A stretch of 64,000 bases of DNA from Chinchilla lanigera (GCF_000276665.1 NW_004955465.1:7227990-7291989), one strand, 5' to 3'; shown: positions 1-12,900, counted from the stretch's first letter. Translations and numbers: made by a program. Notes: generated from the sequence alone by a model not told the origin.

Positions 1-387
1 ATAAGATGGTTCAATTACAATGTGTTTTTCTTTTGAGAATCCATTAGTGTGCAGTTCCCTTTTTGTTTCTATTGAACCTTAGAGTGTACTTAAAGAAGAG
101 TTTTCACTAAAGAATCATTTTTTTAAAAATTGTGTTTCACATGGCTTTTTCTCATCTACATGTTGAAAGCTGCTCTAAAACCACATAGTGGAACTATTAT
201 CACTTGGACTTTGGATTCCACAGCTCCATTGGTGTGGCACTGGGTTGTAGTAGTTATGTCAGCAACCATCTTCTACTTTGCATCTTATAGAGTTGATAGT
301 TATTGAATTCCTTCTGTGTAGAATGACTGAAGCACATCTAAGGGGAATGGAGGTGGTCAGACCTAATTCTGGGAGATTTTGCGCAAC
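1..387. other. Unassigned sequence
   Basis: No repeat or gene recognised. Ordinary AT-rich mammalian non-coding sequence with stop codons in all frames. Confidence 0.5.
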
Positions 388-400
388 CACTGGAAAACTT

Positions 401-497
401 TGTTTTTTTTTTGTTTTTCTCCGGTACCGGGAACCGAACTCACGACCTTGCGCTTGCCAGGCGGGCACTTTGCCGCTGAGCTAAATCCCCAGCCCCT
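401..497 (-). mobile_element. ID-type tRNA-derived SINE
   Basis: Seen in reverse: a T-rich tail, then the complement of the B-box region (ccgaactcacgacc), then the complement of the A-box (gctgagcta), ending in ccccagcccc. A 13-bp TSD, CACTGGAAAACTT, flanks it at 388-400 and 498-510. The tail junction carries GGTACCGG, which marks the local young subfamily. Confidence 0.93.
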
Positions 498-574
498 CAC
501 TGGAAAACTTTTGAAAGGGAGAGAGAAGACTTTTAAGTGTTTCTCTGATTGTCTTTCTGATTTATCAAACATAT

Positions 575-983
575 TGTCTTAGTTACTTTTCTCTTTGCTG
601 AAACAAAATACTGAACACCCAAAGTTAAAGGGGGAAAGGTTTATTTAGCTCACAGTTTGTAGAGATTTCAGTTCATGATCAGCTAACTCCAAGACAGGGT
701 GGCATGGCAGAGGGGCCACTGTTCATGGTGGTGGAAGACACAAAAGCAACAGGAGAGGAGTAAGAGCAAAAGGGGAGAATAAACTCATTCTGCCTCTTTT
801 ATCTGGTCCAGACTGCTGGGATTAGAGTGGCGCCAATGAAATCAATGGAGCTATCCAGCAATCACTCATCCTTAATCCCAGATTGCACTCCTAATCAATC
901 CCACACTCTGGATTGAGCCACCTCCAAAAAACTTCTATGACTACATGAGACTTTGCGGGGAAATCTAGACACAAACCATAGCA
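575..983 (-). mobile_element. MaLR-type solo LTR
   Basis: Rodent MaLR-like LTR read on the minus strand, starting TGCTATGGTTTGTGTC and ending in the complement of tgtcttagttac. Its plus-strand landmark is ggaaaggtttatttagctcac. The 5-bp flanks CATAT (570-574) and GATAT (984-988) are probably the target duplication with one change. No internal viral genes remain. Confidence 0.75.
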
Positions 984-988
984 GATAT

Positions 989-3170
989 TATTAGCACTGT
1001 TGTTTTAAAGTCTTTCAAAATTCATACAGTCCCTGTGATCATTCATTTTATTATCTGCAAAAGTTAAAGAAGGGTGGGGATTTGTGAAATATTTAGAGGG
1101 AAGATCAAAGTTGCTTATTTTTGTGTAAAACGGGCTTACACATTCTGTAGTCCATACATTTTACCACAATTCTAAAGTACTGGGGCTACTGTGACTTTCA
1201 GAGGGCTTTCAGGGATGAGTGATTCTGTCAGAACCAAGAATTGACTACCGAAGTTGAGGGTTATTGTTGGAGCTGGGCAATAGGATGTAAGAAATTTTAG
1301 ACCTAGAGAGGACTGTTGGAATTGGAAGGATCATGAGAAAAGTGCAAGGATAAACTGGGCATCTAATTGAATTCTGAGGGCTAAGACTTTAAGAACTATC
1401 TAAACTGTTGAAGTAGGGATGGAGCAACAATGGCAGGAATTGCACAATGAGTTCAGTAAGACCTGATATTAAGAGAGGACATAAAGTCAAGGCATTGGAA
1501 AGAAATTCACCCGGGTGAGTGTTCCATTGGATGCCAACCAGTGTCCATTCCCATGACCATACCCCTTCTGTCTTACAGTGAGCTGTTGAGACACTTGGTG
1601 GTTTTGTGATCTTATGAAATGATGTCTAACACATTTGAATCTGGAGGGAGGTATGTCAAAACATCTCTAGAATGCAGGGAAAGAAGAATGAAGAGAACTG
1701 TGATGGAGGATTAGGATCTTATTTAGCCATAAGATGAAATTCATTAAAGAAAGTAAGAATATTAATAGTTGATACAATTTGAAAGCCCCAACAAAATCTT
1801 TATTGGAAAAAAACTTCATCCAAATGGATATTTAAACAATTATGATTTTAGCTGTAGGAAAAAAGAAAATATTAATTTTCTTTGGCTGGGATTTTTATGA
1901 CACTGAAGAGCTTTTGAATGTATGTACATATTTTTCCCCTTGTCTCACTGTATAGTTTTCTAACTGACATTGATATTTTAAACTCTTAAATGTGTTATCT
2001 ATAAAACTTAATTATTGTATTAAGCAACTGCAAGTGTCATTTCGCTTGCGGAATTTGGACTTTAAGACATGGATTTTCCCTCATTGCCCATGAAGTCCAT
2101 GAAAGTATAATGGTTCCTACATTCTTGCAAATTGATTTTGCAAATTTACAGGTCCGAAATGTGCACCTTTATGAAAGAACCAAAGAAGAGATGACAGAGG
2201 AAGCACAAAGGAATCTAATGTAATTTCTGTCACCTGTGAGCCCCACATTCTCTAGGGAGAACTTCTGTAACACACTGTAACTTTCCCAGGCAGATCTACT
2301 TGGAGATGCATGTCCTGGTGTTGGGTTTGCCAGAACATTCTTTTAAAAGAAGCTAGCTTCCCTGCTGAACAGGGACGTTAATTTTTCATGGACTTACACT
2401 GTGATGAGGCGCATGAAAAGGATGAGAGAACTTTGGGAAAATCATGTTGAGACAAAGTAAAAGAAGCCTTTCCCTGGTTCTAGACAGAAAATGGAGGCCA
2501 TTGTTGAGATTTTGCTCGTTAGCAGAAGCAGACGTTAAATACAGAACAGTGTAATACAGTGACTCTTTGGTGTGATTTTCCTGAGAAAGGAAGAAAGATT
2601 GTGCCAAGTGTAGCCCATTTTGAATCAGATCAGAAACTATTTGGGGACTGGGAAGATCACTTTTCCCCTCCAGCAGGTGACTCTGCTGACAGAATTACTT
2701 GAACAAGGTGATCAAGCCCATGAAGTCACTGGCCAGCAGAACCTTTGACTCTCCACTTGTTAAATGAGGGACTCTTAAATCATTTTCCCTATTACATAAT
2801 TACCTGGATCAATATCAAAAGGTTTTAGTACCTAAAATAGTAAATTTTCCTATTAAATGTTAGTTTAAATTGCTTCTTTCAATAGAACCTGTACTAATAT
2901 TCACATTTTTCTTTCTGTATCTTGATCTCTGACCTTAAATAACAAAAATGTAATGTTTTCTGTTCATAGTTTTAGACAAAAAAGTCAATATTTCAGCCCC
3001 CAAAACTACTACAACAAAACCTGTGAATATGTAAAAGTTAAAGCTTTATTGGTTGTGTCATCTGCCTTTAGTATATTCATGATTTGGACCTCAGGTACAC
3101 AAAGTTGAGTAGATTATACTCCTGTGCTCATGCTAAGGGATCTTCAGTAGTTATGGTACTGGGACTGAAG
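989..3170. other. Unassigned sequence, about 2.2 kb
   Basis: No repeat family or gene recognised. Short chance ORFs only, for example 2386-2607 on the minus strand. Probably ancestral unique sequence. Confidence 0.45.
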
Positions 3171-3179
3171 TAGGGAATA

Positions 3180-3700
3180 TCTTTGCTGGCCCCAGTTGTC
3201 CTCACCTCTTGGTCCTGTTGCCCCTGTGTAATGCTACTCCCTTGAGGATGGGCTATATCACATGATTAGCTTTTAGTAAAGTAAACATTGCAAATGTGAG
3301 ACCACATTTCCCATCTCATCCACTTTCTCTCCCACTCTTGCCTTACTCTGAAAGAATCAGGCCACCATGCTGTGAGCTGCACTAAAGAGAGACCAGATGG
3401 CAAGGAGCTGAAGGAGGCTTCTGGCCAACAGTTAGTGAACGACTGAGGTCCATTATCAGGAGTCCACAAAGATCTAAATCCTGCTAATAACCAGGGGAAT
3501 GAGATAAAAGCAGATCCTCCACTGTGCCTTCAAGTGAGACCACAGTCCTAACCTTCACTGGGGTCACCTGAGAGAATGTGAGTCAGAAGCACGCAGTTCA
3601 ATTATGCCTGGATTCCCAGCCCATGTAACTTTGAGATGCTGTTTATAGTTTTACTGCTAACTACCTTTTCAGATACTTTGATATGCAGCAGTAACTAATA
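3180..3700 (+). mobile_element. Ancient MLT1-type LTR
   Basis: The core at about 3355-3480 matches the MLT1 pattern: ccaccatgctgtgagctgc, then gagagaccagatggcaagga, then ggccaacagttagtgaacga. The 3' end retains gatatgcagcagtaactaat, equivalent to the usual MLT1 terminus. It is heavily diverged, so the subfamily is not assigned. Confidence 0.65.
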
Positions 3701-3719
3701 TAAGTACTCATAATTGTAA

Positions 3720-4160
3720 TTAATTATTTTATCTCTTTATGCTCCACTCTACTTCCATTCTTTTCTTCCAATTAAAGGCACAGTGTAATGATTTTAATAT
3801 TTTCCTTAAATATATGTAGATTGTTAGAAAGTTTATAATTTGTATTATGTATTTGTATTCTTTAGTTACATAAGTGTCACTGTGGTATATCTCATTCTAT
3901 TTTTTCCTTTGATTACTTCATTCCATGTTTCTGAAATCTATCAAAATGTCACATGTAAATATAGTTTACTACTTCTGGTTATTATCTAATATTTCATTGC
4001 AGGCATTTTGTTTATCCATGTTCCAAGTGATGGGCACTTAGATGGTCTCCAAGCACTGCTACTACAAAATAAATTTGTTGCAGACACCATCACACTTATC
4101 CTCTTATATATGTGCCTGTTCATATCTAGGAGTTGAGATTAGTGAGCCAATTCTGGAAAA
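3720..4160 (-). mobile_element. Ancient L1 fragment (L1M-like)
   Basis: Reverse complement of the L1 ORF2 C-terminal region. Landmarks are the 'tttgtttatccatgttccaagtgatgggcac' type stretch around 4009-4040 and the following 'gttgcagacaccat' block. Old and truncated. Confidence 0.65.
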
Positions 4161-4734
4161 TTAAGAATGCTTTTAGCATTCTACATAAAATGATTTAAAT
4201 AGTAAGAACCTGAATGTTCTCTCATTTAGCAAGAGTGCTAGGAACACCTTAGGAACTCACTGGTGGGATCAAGGATCTGGATGTTTTCCATCTTTCTGTT
4301 CTAGCATTCTGTGGAAGTCACAGTTATTTTCCTCAGTGGTCACAAGAGACTTGTCGCAGCTGTGGGGGTCAGTTCAGACATAATCACAACCAGCAAAAAG
4401 GAGCATTAGCATTTCCTGTATATCTCTTTTTATTATAAAGCAACATGTTTACCAGAAGTCCTTCTGTGGATTTCCACTTAGATGCCACTGACTAGCATCT
4501 GCATATATTGCAATAAAGACTGCGAGTGCAGATGTCTGAAAGTTTTGGCTCTCAGAATGGGAGACCTTCTCTGCCAACAAGGAAAAGGCAGAGCAGACTC
4601 TGCCACTTTCTACCACATGATGTATATACTATTGCATATGTATAAGTACTGATTAAATGCTATATCAGTGTGTGTTGTCCATGTTGCTGGGGAGCAAAAC
4701 ATATTAGACAAATAACTTAAAATACAATAATTTA
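4161..4734. other. Unassigned sequence
   Basis: No recognisable repeat or exon. Confidence 0.4.
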
Positions 4735-5105
4735 TTGTCAGTCATAAACCTGTGGGTCATCAGGAACTTCACATGGGCTTGGCTCTAGGTCCAGTTCAGG
4801 TTGGGTCAGGTCTGCTCTGTGTATCTCTCATCATCCTTGGACTCAAGTTGGACTTAACTTGAGCATATTATTCACATGGCAAAGGTAGAAGCACAAGGGA
4901 TCATGGTCAACCAAGTGACCACACCTTAAGACTCTGTTAAGTCACTGCTCTGAATGTAGTATTGGCCAAAACAAGTTATGTGGGCGGATTCACAAGTCCA
5001 GAAAAAGAGAAGTACTCAGCGAGGCCTACCATGAGACCACATCACTGAGTCACAAGCCCAGGTCCAATGGACAACAGGAAGTGTATACTCACGGAGGTGG
5101 TTGAG
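4735..5105 (-). mobile_element. Possible ancient MLT/LTR fragment
   Basis: The stretch 'tttattgtcagtcataaacctgtggg' (about 4731-4757), followed by the paired 'gtccagttcaggttgggtcagg', resembles the reverse complement of MLT1-like LTR 3' ends (AATAAA near an 'ACTGTGAG' motif). Divergence is high and the class is uncertain. Confidence 0.35.
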
Positions 5106-5276
5106 AGGCAGTGAATACATTTATATAATTTCATGTGCCATAACCAGTATCCTCTCACACTAGCAGTAGTGCAAGAGATTTTTGTATGCTGATGTTATCA
5201 TCAACGTGGTATTTACCAACATTCACATTTTTGTCAATGGAATGGACATAAAGTTGTTTTAAATTCCATAACTCTG

Positions 5277-5370
5277 GAGCTGCGGATTTAGGTCAGTGGT
5301 AGGACACTTGTCTAACAAGTGGGAGTCCCTTGATTTGATCTTTAGCACCAAAAAAATAAAAGGATAAAAA
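5277..5370 (+). mobile_element. Old ID SINE
   Basis: Starts gagctgcggatttaggtcag, keeps a degenerate A-box and B-box (gatttgatctttagcacc), and ends in an A-rich tail. The imperfect TSD ATTCCATAACTCTG / AATACCATAACTCTG lies at 5263-5276 and 5371-5385. Confidence 0.8.
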
Positions 5371-5609
5371 AATACCATAACTCTGATTATTGGTGGGTGG
5401 ACTTGAATATTTTTTCACATGCTTATTTGCTATCTTATTTCCCTCCTTTTCTAAATTGCCCACTTACGTTCACTGGTCATTTAAAAATTGAGTTCCCTAT
5501 ACTTTTATTGTAATTTGTATAATATGAATATTAATGCAATTCATTTTAATCTTACACATCTCTTCTCCCATTCTGTTACTGATATGTTAATATTTTTGTG
5601 GTATTCTAT

Positions 5610-5700
5610 TTTTTTTTTTATGTATGTGGTGCTGGGGATCAAACCCAGGACCTTGTGCATGCAAGGCAAGAGCTCTACGAATGAGCCACCTCCCCAGCCC
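5610..5700 (-). mobile_element. ID SINE, canonical older subtype
   Basis: Poly-T, then ggtgctggggatcaaaccca, then ctccccagccc. This tail type (GGTGCTGGGG on the reverse strand) differs from the GGTACCGG subtype seen elsewhere. TSD TGTGGTATTCTAT at 5597-5609 and 5701-5713, perfect over 13 bp. Confidence 0.92.
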
Positions 5701-6530
5701 TGTGGTATTCTATATCAAATAGAAATCTTTAGTTTTGTTGTAATCATCCTTTTATTCCTCTTGTGATTTTGAAGTGTTAAGAGCTCTTTCTAAGTTTGTG
5801 TATATGTATATACAGGATAATTAACACGGGTGTTCTACTGTCCTGTATTTCCTTGCTGAAAGAAACTGTCAGTGAGGCATTGGATGATTAGCTTTGTATG
5901 TCTATATGTGTTTTCATGAGAAACTACATTGAAGATATCAATATGTAATACAATAAGCATTGTTAATTCCCTACCACTCTGTTTGTAACTCTGTAATGTC
6001 TGTACTGATCCTATGCTATTTTGTAAAAAAAAAAAAAAAAAAAACTTTCTATACATCCTAATGTCATAATAATTAATATATATATTATTTCATGGTTTAA
6101 AATTTCATATCTGGGTTTTTAATCAATTTAGATTTGTATTCTTATGTGTTATTAGGTAGACACTTTTCTTCATGTTGCGTATTTTCCTAAGATCAGCTAC
6201 TAAAATGTTTCCAGATTTTCCTCCCTCATTCATAATGCCATCTCTAGCAGAAACACATTCTCACCTTGACTTGGGTTTGCTTCTGGGCTGCCTGTTCTGT
6301 TCTACTGATCTCTTTGTCTTTTCCAATGCCAAGGTCACCTTCTCCTCTCTGTAATTACTCCATCTTTGAGGTATCTTAGTGTTGGTTAGGCAAATTTCCT
6401 TGCTTTGTTCTTCCATATAACTTTTTGAATGAATTTGTCAAGTTCATTCAAAATCCTGTTCGGATATTCATTGGAATTGAATTTAATTTAGAAATCATTT
6501 TGGGGAGAATTGTTTCGTTAAAAGTGCATG

Positions 6531-8048
6531 AAAATGAGTAGTTTTTGAAGCTGACATCCTGGAATAACCTTCTGAGGATGATTCCTTCCTAACTGTCTAG
6601 AGCAAGCCTAGAGTGTCTCCACCTTTTTGTTTGGCATTATTATAATAATAGGAAAACAAATACTGAGAAAATATGGACATGTATTTCAGAATTCAGTGAA
6701 TCACAGATAGCAGTCATTTCTTTACCATAACACCCACCTTCTTTCTTTGTGGTTTCTCAGTAGTTGGTTTAGTTCTTTAAGAGGGTAATGCCTCTTCTAA
6801 CTTTGTGTGTAGTAGTTCATGGAGCCATTTCTATCTCTGCCTATTTGCCCTGCATTGCATTGTTTTCTGGTGAGATTACCTAATTATCACACCATGTTAA
6901 GGAGACCAAGCTCATTAGAACGATCCCTTTTGGAGTCTTCACCTTCCTCTTCACCCTGGCTAGACATCTTGCAAATGTATGCTTTTGACAAGGGAAACCC
7001 AGAAGTGTGCTTGTGAAAGTTCAAACCCTTCACCACTCTCTGAAAATACCTCAAGAGGCATGTGATTACTAATGGCCTAATTTTCATACATAAAGGACAG
7101 GACCTGACTGCTATTTGTAGCTCATTTAGGGTGGTTAATGAGGAGTAACCTAATGAAGAGTCTGAAAAACACAGCACAAGGGTGGTCCTGAATTGGTTTA
7201 ATCATCTTTGTCTAGTGAAGGTCTATTCATCTTCCTTTTTCTTTTTTTTTACCTACCCAAAGAGAGACCAAAGGGGTGACTCATTTGAATATTTAGCAAC
7301 ATTATATCCAGTTCAAATTCTGTATTGTAGGTTTAAAATAAGCCAGTGTTTAATGAGTCCATTTCTAACATATAATTCACCGAGAGGATAAACATGCCTA
7401 TTCAATGTGCTATTTAAGAAAAAAAATGTATCAAATGAGCTCTGAATTGTTAAACAGCTCTATAAATGTTCAGCATTTTATATTTTCCCTTGCTTTGTCT
7501 GCATATTTTCCTTTTCTCTCCAACCTTGGCTGGATTCTTTTTTAAAGTCACTGTCTCCTAAAGCATGTAATTTTAAGTAACAAGACAGCAAGGTGACATA
7601 TTGCAATATTGGAAATGTTGAGTCAGGCCTTCTTCATGATTTCACAACTGTTAAAATCTTCACATTGGAAAATATGACTAATTCCCTCTAATTCTCCAAA
7701 GCCTTCTCCAGAGAAAAATCACATTTTGTGCTACTCGAATGCTATAAAAACGACTCCCTGGTGGCTCCTAGCTGAGCTCAGTGTGCGGCTAACCTAATAG
7801 TAGCTTGGCGCTCAGAGCAATTGTGGACTGCATTGAAAAGCTCTTCTTATAATTGTGCTTGAGAGATAAACAGGCACAACCATCATACGGACCTAAGGTC
7901 GAGGTTTATCTAAAGAAATCTTTTAGTGCTCTTCAAAGTGCTCTTCAAGTTCCTCACAGATATTGTCTGAACCTCTTTGTCTTATGGAAACCTTTAACTT
8001 ACAGGTGATCCAGCATGAATTCTCCACAGTTCCTGAAAGATGAGGGAC
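6531..8048. other. Unassigned sequence, about 1.5 kb
   Basis: No repeat recognised. It looks like unique DNA. A TATAAAA motif at about 7743 precedes a GC-richer stretch (7755-7820), described in the findings. ORFs here are short and unsupported. Confidence 0.45.
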
Positions 8049-8063
8049 ACCTCTGAGATTTTT

Positions 8064-8161
8064 TTTTTTTTTTTTGGTTTTTTTCCGGTACTGGGAACTG
8101 AACTCACGACCTTGTGCTTGCCAGGCAGGCGCTTTGCCGCTGAGCTAAATCCCCAGCCCCA
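8064..8161 (-). mobile_element. ID SINE, GGTACCGG subtype
   Basis: Long T tail, ttccggtactgggaactgaa, and end ccccagcccc. Perfect 15-bp TSD ACCTCTGAGATTTTT at 8049-8063 and 8162-8176, so it is a young insertion. Confidence 0.94.
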
Positions 8162-8327
8162 ACCTCTGAGATTTTTGAATATGTGTGTTCACTATATTTT
8201 GTTTGACAAAATATTGAGAGTCACTGTTATATTTGGTTAGAAATATGTATTGTAGCTGTTCTTGGTGCTTAAGATGTGTTCTTCCTGAACTGTCTAAGGT
8301 CATCCTTACAACCACCCAAGGAGGTGA

Positions 8328-8956
8328 TGTCATGTGTCACTTAACAACAGGGACACCTGAAAAATGCGTGGCTGGGTGGTTTTGTTGTTGTGCAAATATC
8401 TTAGAGGACACTTACACAAACCTAGCTGTGTTTGTCAGTGGCTTGATGTGGTCTTTTGGTGTAGTCAAGAGACCGATAAAGTTGAGATGGATGAGGCTGT
8501 TTTACAGTAAGCTTTTTTTCTGAGTAGAAAGAATATACTGTAAAGTACCAATAAGAAATATTGTAAATACATAAGCCAGTTACATAGTCATTTGCTGGCA
8601 TTGTTAAGTGGTGTGTTGTGCTCCACTGCACATGCTCTGCTTAATATGTCAGGGAGTACAGCCAGTTTATTGACACCAGCATCACCCCAAACACATGAGG
8701 AATGCGTTACACTGTGATGTCACAATGGCTATGATGTCAGCAGCCCACAGGAATTTTTCTGCTCCATTGCAACTTTATTTACTTATTTATTTTGGTTTTT
8801 CTCTGGTACCAGGAACCAAACTCACGACCTTGTGCTTCCCAGGCAGGTGCTTTGCCACTGAGCTAAATCCCCAGCCCCCTCCATTACAACTTTAATGAAA
8901 TAACATTGTACATGAGATCCATCAGTGATCAGAATGTTGTTATGTGGCACATGACT
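8328..8956 (+). mobile_element. Tigger-like (pogo) DNA transposon, non-autonomous
   Basis: Left end gtcatgtgtcacttaacaac and right end atgtggcacatgact are complementary, as in Tigger-derived elements with CAGTCATGCG-type termini. The next landmark is 'acttacacaaacctag' (8410). No transposase frame survives. An ID SINE interrupts it at 8778. Confidence 0.75.
8778..8878 (-). mobile_element. ID SINE inside the Tigger element
   Basis: Tail tttattttggtttttctctg, then ggtaccaggaaccaaactca, and end ccccagcc. The near-perfect TSD CTCCATTGCAACTTTA / CTCCATTACAACTTTA (15 of 16) lies at 8762-8777 and 8879-8894. Confidence 0.93.
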
Positions 8957-8989
8957 CTTACACAACCCGACTGGCTCTCACATCACCTT

Positions 8990-9210
8990 TTCATAGGCTT
9001 TCCCTGACCAATGCCACTGGTATCGGTGTTCTTCCTCCCTGATAACTTTCCACTTTATCCCTTGTGTTTGTTTCTTTCCCTGCACTTTGTCTTCTCTGAT
9101 GAGAAGGTGAGATAGGAGCTATGTCCATTTTTCAAGTTTCCAGCCCATCAGAAAAAAAATTCCCAATCCCTACTATCCAGCCCATTCCACAAGTATTTGT
9201 TAAATTTTAA
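8990..9210 (+). mobile_element. L2 LINE 3' fragment
   Basis: Begins with a 'ggctttccctgaccaatgcc' signature and ends near 'acaagtatttgttaaat', the usual L2 3' landmarks. Strongly diverged. Confidence 0.5.
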
Positions 9211-9540
9211 AAAGGAGATTTGTGGATAATGTAGAAGAAATAGACGGGAAGAAGGAATTAGACAGGTCTGCTTGTGGTGAGAATTCCACAGAGAAGTTGG
9301 CAATTTGCATTGTGGCTGGGAAAGTGTTACAGAATCCAGGAGCTGCTATGGGACCCAGGGCCGGGCAGAGTAAAGGTGATGTGGCCCTTGGAGTCTTGGA
9401 AAAGAAGACCTGACAGTTATCTGAAAGTGCTGCCGCTTGCTAGGGGGACCATCCTGCAGCCTTGTTCCTTTGTATGTGGCAGGAAGAGGTGATTTGTTGT
9501 GCCCAGGCATATCTGGCTACAGTCTGAGGAAACCAGCAGC
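9211..9540. other. Unassigned sequence
   Basis: Nothing recognised. The short ORFs at 9222-9492 show no known domain. Confidence 0.4.
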
Positions 9541-9545
9541 TGAAG

Positions 9546-9924
9546 TGTTATGATTTAGATCTAAAATGTGCTCCATAAGTCTCTTGTGCTCAGAGATGAG
9601 GCTTTTGGATGGTGATCTGATTACAAGGGCGCTGACTCATCCATTAAGCTCATGGCTGAATGAACCATTAGGAGCTGGGGTCTGGGTTTGAAGTGGGTTA
9701 TTGGGAATGTGGCCTGGAAAGGTGTATTCTTGTCTTCAGCTTCTCTCTTGTCTTCCTGCTGGCTGTGAAGGTATGAGCACCTTTTCTTAGGCAGGCCCTT
9801 CTGCCTTGGAGACAGCTAACCATGGACTGAATCCCCCAAAACAAAGAGCCAAATTAAACCTCTCCTCCTTTAAATTGTGGGTGTTAGGTATTTTGTCCAA
9901 GCAATAGGAAAGCTTACTAATGCA
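9546..9924 (+). mobile_element. Complete MaLR solo LTR
   Basis: 379 bp, starting TGTTATGATTTAG and ending in CA. Perfect 5-bp TSD TGAAG at 9541-9545 and 9925-9929. A variant poly(A) signal (AATTAAA, about 9852) lies upstream of the usual 'ggtattttgtcc' 3' segment. Same family as 575-983, 30491-31446 and 35452-35790. A solo LTR arises by LTR-LTR recombination that removes the internal region. Confidence 0.88.
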
Positions 9925-9929
9925 TGAAG

Positions 9930-12900
9930 CCTATCAGGGACCAGGGTAGCAGGCAGGGCTACAGATTCCAGGACACACATAGTTCAGGCCTGAACAAGGC
10001 ATCTCTGAAAGGAGCCCCTGTCTGGAATCATAACCCTTTCGTATCTGACACTCAGAGGCTGAACATGTGTTATGGGAGTGGCATGCCCTGGTTTCTCAGG
10101 CTTTGGAGAGGGTGTGAGGTTGAGGGAGGAATGCTCTTCTCTTTAACACCGATGGAGGATTCTCAGCTTCTGACTTGGATGTTGTACGTTCTCCTAAATA
10201 ATGCGGGGACACGGCATCTCTTCAAGCACAACTCATGGTCTACCAGAGGTCAAGCAGAAGGGGACTCAGGTTCGGAGAGATGGGTGCTCTGGGCAGGTGG
10301 TGAAGATCAATCTTGCAGAACTCAAGGAGGGCATCATCTAGCCACTTTCAACCCAAAGTTCTTCTGTTAAACATAACCAGTTTTAGCTGCATCTTGTATG
10401 TGGTTTGATCTTATCAATAAATATGTGGTGAAAACAAAAGACAATTTTAGATAACGCTTTTCTGCTTCCTAATCAGCAAGCTCTCACTCCCATTCTTATA
10501 GGCTTTACTTCCTCGTGCAACTGATAAAAATCACTTGGCATTTCTTACAGAGGTGGGAGAAAGCCTTAAAGTAGCAATTTCTGAGAAAAGAAGTCTTAAA
10601 AAGGGGCGTCTGAGAAATATGTTTGCGATTGTTAGCAGTCATATAACTGGGCTGTGCTGGCTGAGGGTTCTGGTTGTATTGGTCTGCTGAGATAAGCAAT
10701 CTGTAATTAAAGAATGCTCCACCGTGATTCAGCCACATTTGGGAGCCAATAGCCTTTGCAAGGTGAAGCACTGTGTGGAAGCAGTAACTTCACATTCAGG
10801 GGCCTTGGTGCCTTCCTTTTTCTGTCTCCTCCAAGTCCAGCTCTCTAGAGAGGGCTGCAGAAAATTCCCCGTAAAGTCAGCACTCTCCCTTCACCCAGTG
10901 AAGTCCCCATTAGTGAAATGAAATGCATCACTTAAAAAAATAAAAGTTAATTTGCAGAAACCCAAATGCATACCATTCAAATAACGTGGATGAGTGTTCA
11001 CATAACTCAGCACCTGTTCCAAGCAACTTTTAGAGCTGTCATCGGAGGCTGAAGAGCTTCTGTCAGCCAGGCAGAAACTGGGTCACAAAGTGGGTGAAAC
11101 GTGAGGCTCTCTCCCAGGGCACCTCTGAGCCCGAACATCCAAGGTGGGAGAAAAATCCCAAGCCCATCCATTGTCTATTAGGATTGGGTGGACTTTTTTA
11201 AGCCATCAAGGTACCAAACACTGCCTGGTTTAGGTGGTCTGCCCTCATCCACTCCCTGGGATCAGGCACTAAGATTATTCAATCAACATACACACTGAAA
11301 TGGGTTCACATAGCCAAAATGGCATCCTTAGGTCACTTCTTTCTCTCGTCATCTTGTGATTAGAAAGTCCAAATTCTCACTTGAGCCAGATATAGATGGG
11401 ATCTTTGGCTCTAAGCACTTTCCAAACCCCCATATCTGAATTTTTCTTGTCTGTTGGATATCTCTCAAATGAGAACGCTTTTTCCACTTCAAACAGCTCT
11501 TCCCTTGAATTTCCTCTTTCCACCATCCTTCCTTCTTGGCTCCTTTACTTTCCAACTCCTTTTCTACCACCCACACATTTAATCACTGGTTGCCAAGACT
11601 ACTGTCAATTATCCTACAGTAGTAGGTTAAATCTGACAGTTTAGGGGACAGTTTGATGAATTGTTTCCAGAACTGTATTCAAACCTACAGATGTACACAG
11701 GTCACACATGCATCAGTGTCTCCTACCGTGGCATCTTCCAAATCCACATGTTCCTTGGATAACTGTTTGAAGCCCTCAGGATGAGATGGAGAGATGCAGG
11801 GATGACTTCAGTGACTTGGCACACCCAGCAAGAACATGTGAGATAGCTAGCAGGGTGGAGGAAGGGGGCGGTGGACTGAACATTTCTAGATTTAATCTTG
11901 GTCTTGTTGCCTTAACAACTTGATGTAGATTGCAAAAAGGTGGCTTTTTTTTCTTAATAATTTTTTTGGAAGCCAGAGTTGTCTTAACAATATCACTGAA
12001 ACTAGCCAACTCTCTGTCACATAGTTTTCTTTTTCTAATTTTGTCTCTCGAAAATGGCCTGTAGAATTCTAAGATCAGGACCCAAGGAAGGAAGAGAGAA
12101 TGGGTAATTCACGGTGGATACAACAGTGTTATGCCAATGTCCGTGATGTCTAACTCTAAGCCCAAAATACTGAGGCTGATTAGCATTGCCCCCACTTACT
12201 CTACCTGTCAATTTTGCTATTGTACTAATTGACTTTCCATGAGGCGAAGTCTTAGATGTGATATATATATCACAAACATATGGTGTTTGTGGCTTTTTGT
12301 TTGTATTGCATGTTGTACTTAAAACAAAAGCTTAAGTTTTGAAAATTCAAAGTCAATTACTTGTCTTATGTTTCTCATCCACCAAGCCATGAATGTGCAT
12401 GACTACCTTTTACTTTCCTAGTTGCTTGTGTGGCATTCTTCCCAGTTAGAGTGTTGCCTTCATGGTTCTCTTTTCTCTGCTCCCTTGGTCATCAGTAAGG
12501 AATTTATAGTGTTACCAGATTATAAGAAGTATGATTTGCTCTGTGTTTTTCTCCTCTAGATTTTCAGTGCTCTAAGATCCAACAGTTCATCTTGCTTCTA
12601 TCCTGCGTGTTGCATGCTTCATGAAGGCAGAGTAAATACTGACTAATTAATGATGTCCAAAGAGTGCATTGGAGGACATGAAATCCCTGAGTTGATCTCT
12701 TTTCCAGGAAGGGCAAGGCACTTGTTTAGGAAGCCATCCATGGAAACAATGATGCATACTTTCTGTGTCCTTGGTGTAGATCCAGTGTGGACACAGAGCA
12801 TGTTTCAGTCCTAAATTGAATGGCTGGTACGGGAAGAACCCTTTGTGCAGTGTGGCTGCCTTCTAGCAGTTTCAGGTCCTTCTAAGGAGAGGTGGAAGAA

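Larger units (their letters stand above)
5220..6530 (-). mobile_element. Ancient L1 (L1M-like) ORF2, interrupted by two ID SINEs
   Basis: The pieces at 5220-5276, 5371-5609 and 5701-6530 read as one antisense L1 ORF2 segment. Landmarks are 'ctgattattggtgg' at 5382 and 'cttggggagaattg'-like text near 6500. ID SINEs split it at 5277 and 5610. A 20-base A run sits at 6024-6043. No intact frame. Confidence 0.6.

Noticed and set aside
401..497. ID elements as tRNA genes
   Set aside because: They keep A- and B-boxes but lack a cloverleaf acceptor stem, have A tails and are flanked by TSDs: SINEs.
9924..10370. 148-codon open frame on the plus strand
   Set aside because: Starts at the LTR boundary, has no recognisable domain and no splice or poly(A) context; length is within chance for 64 kb.
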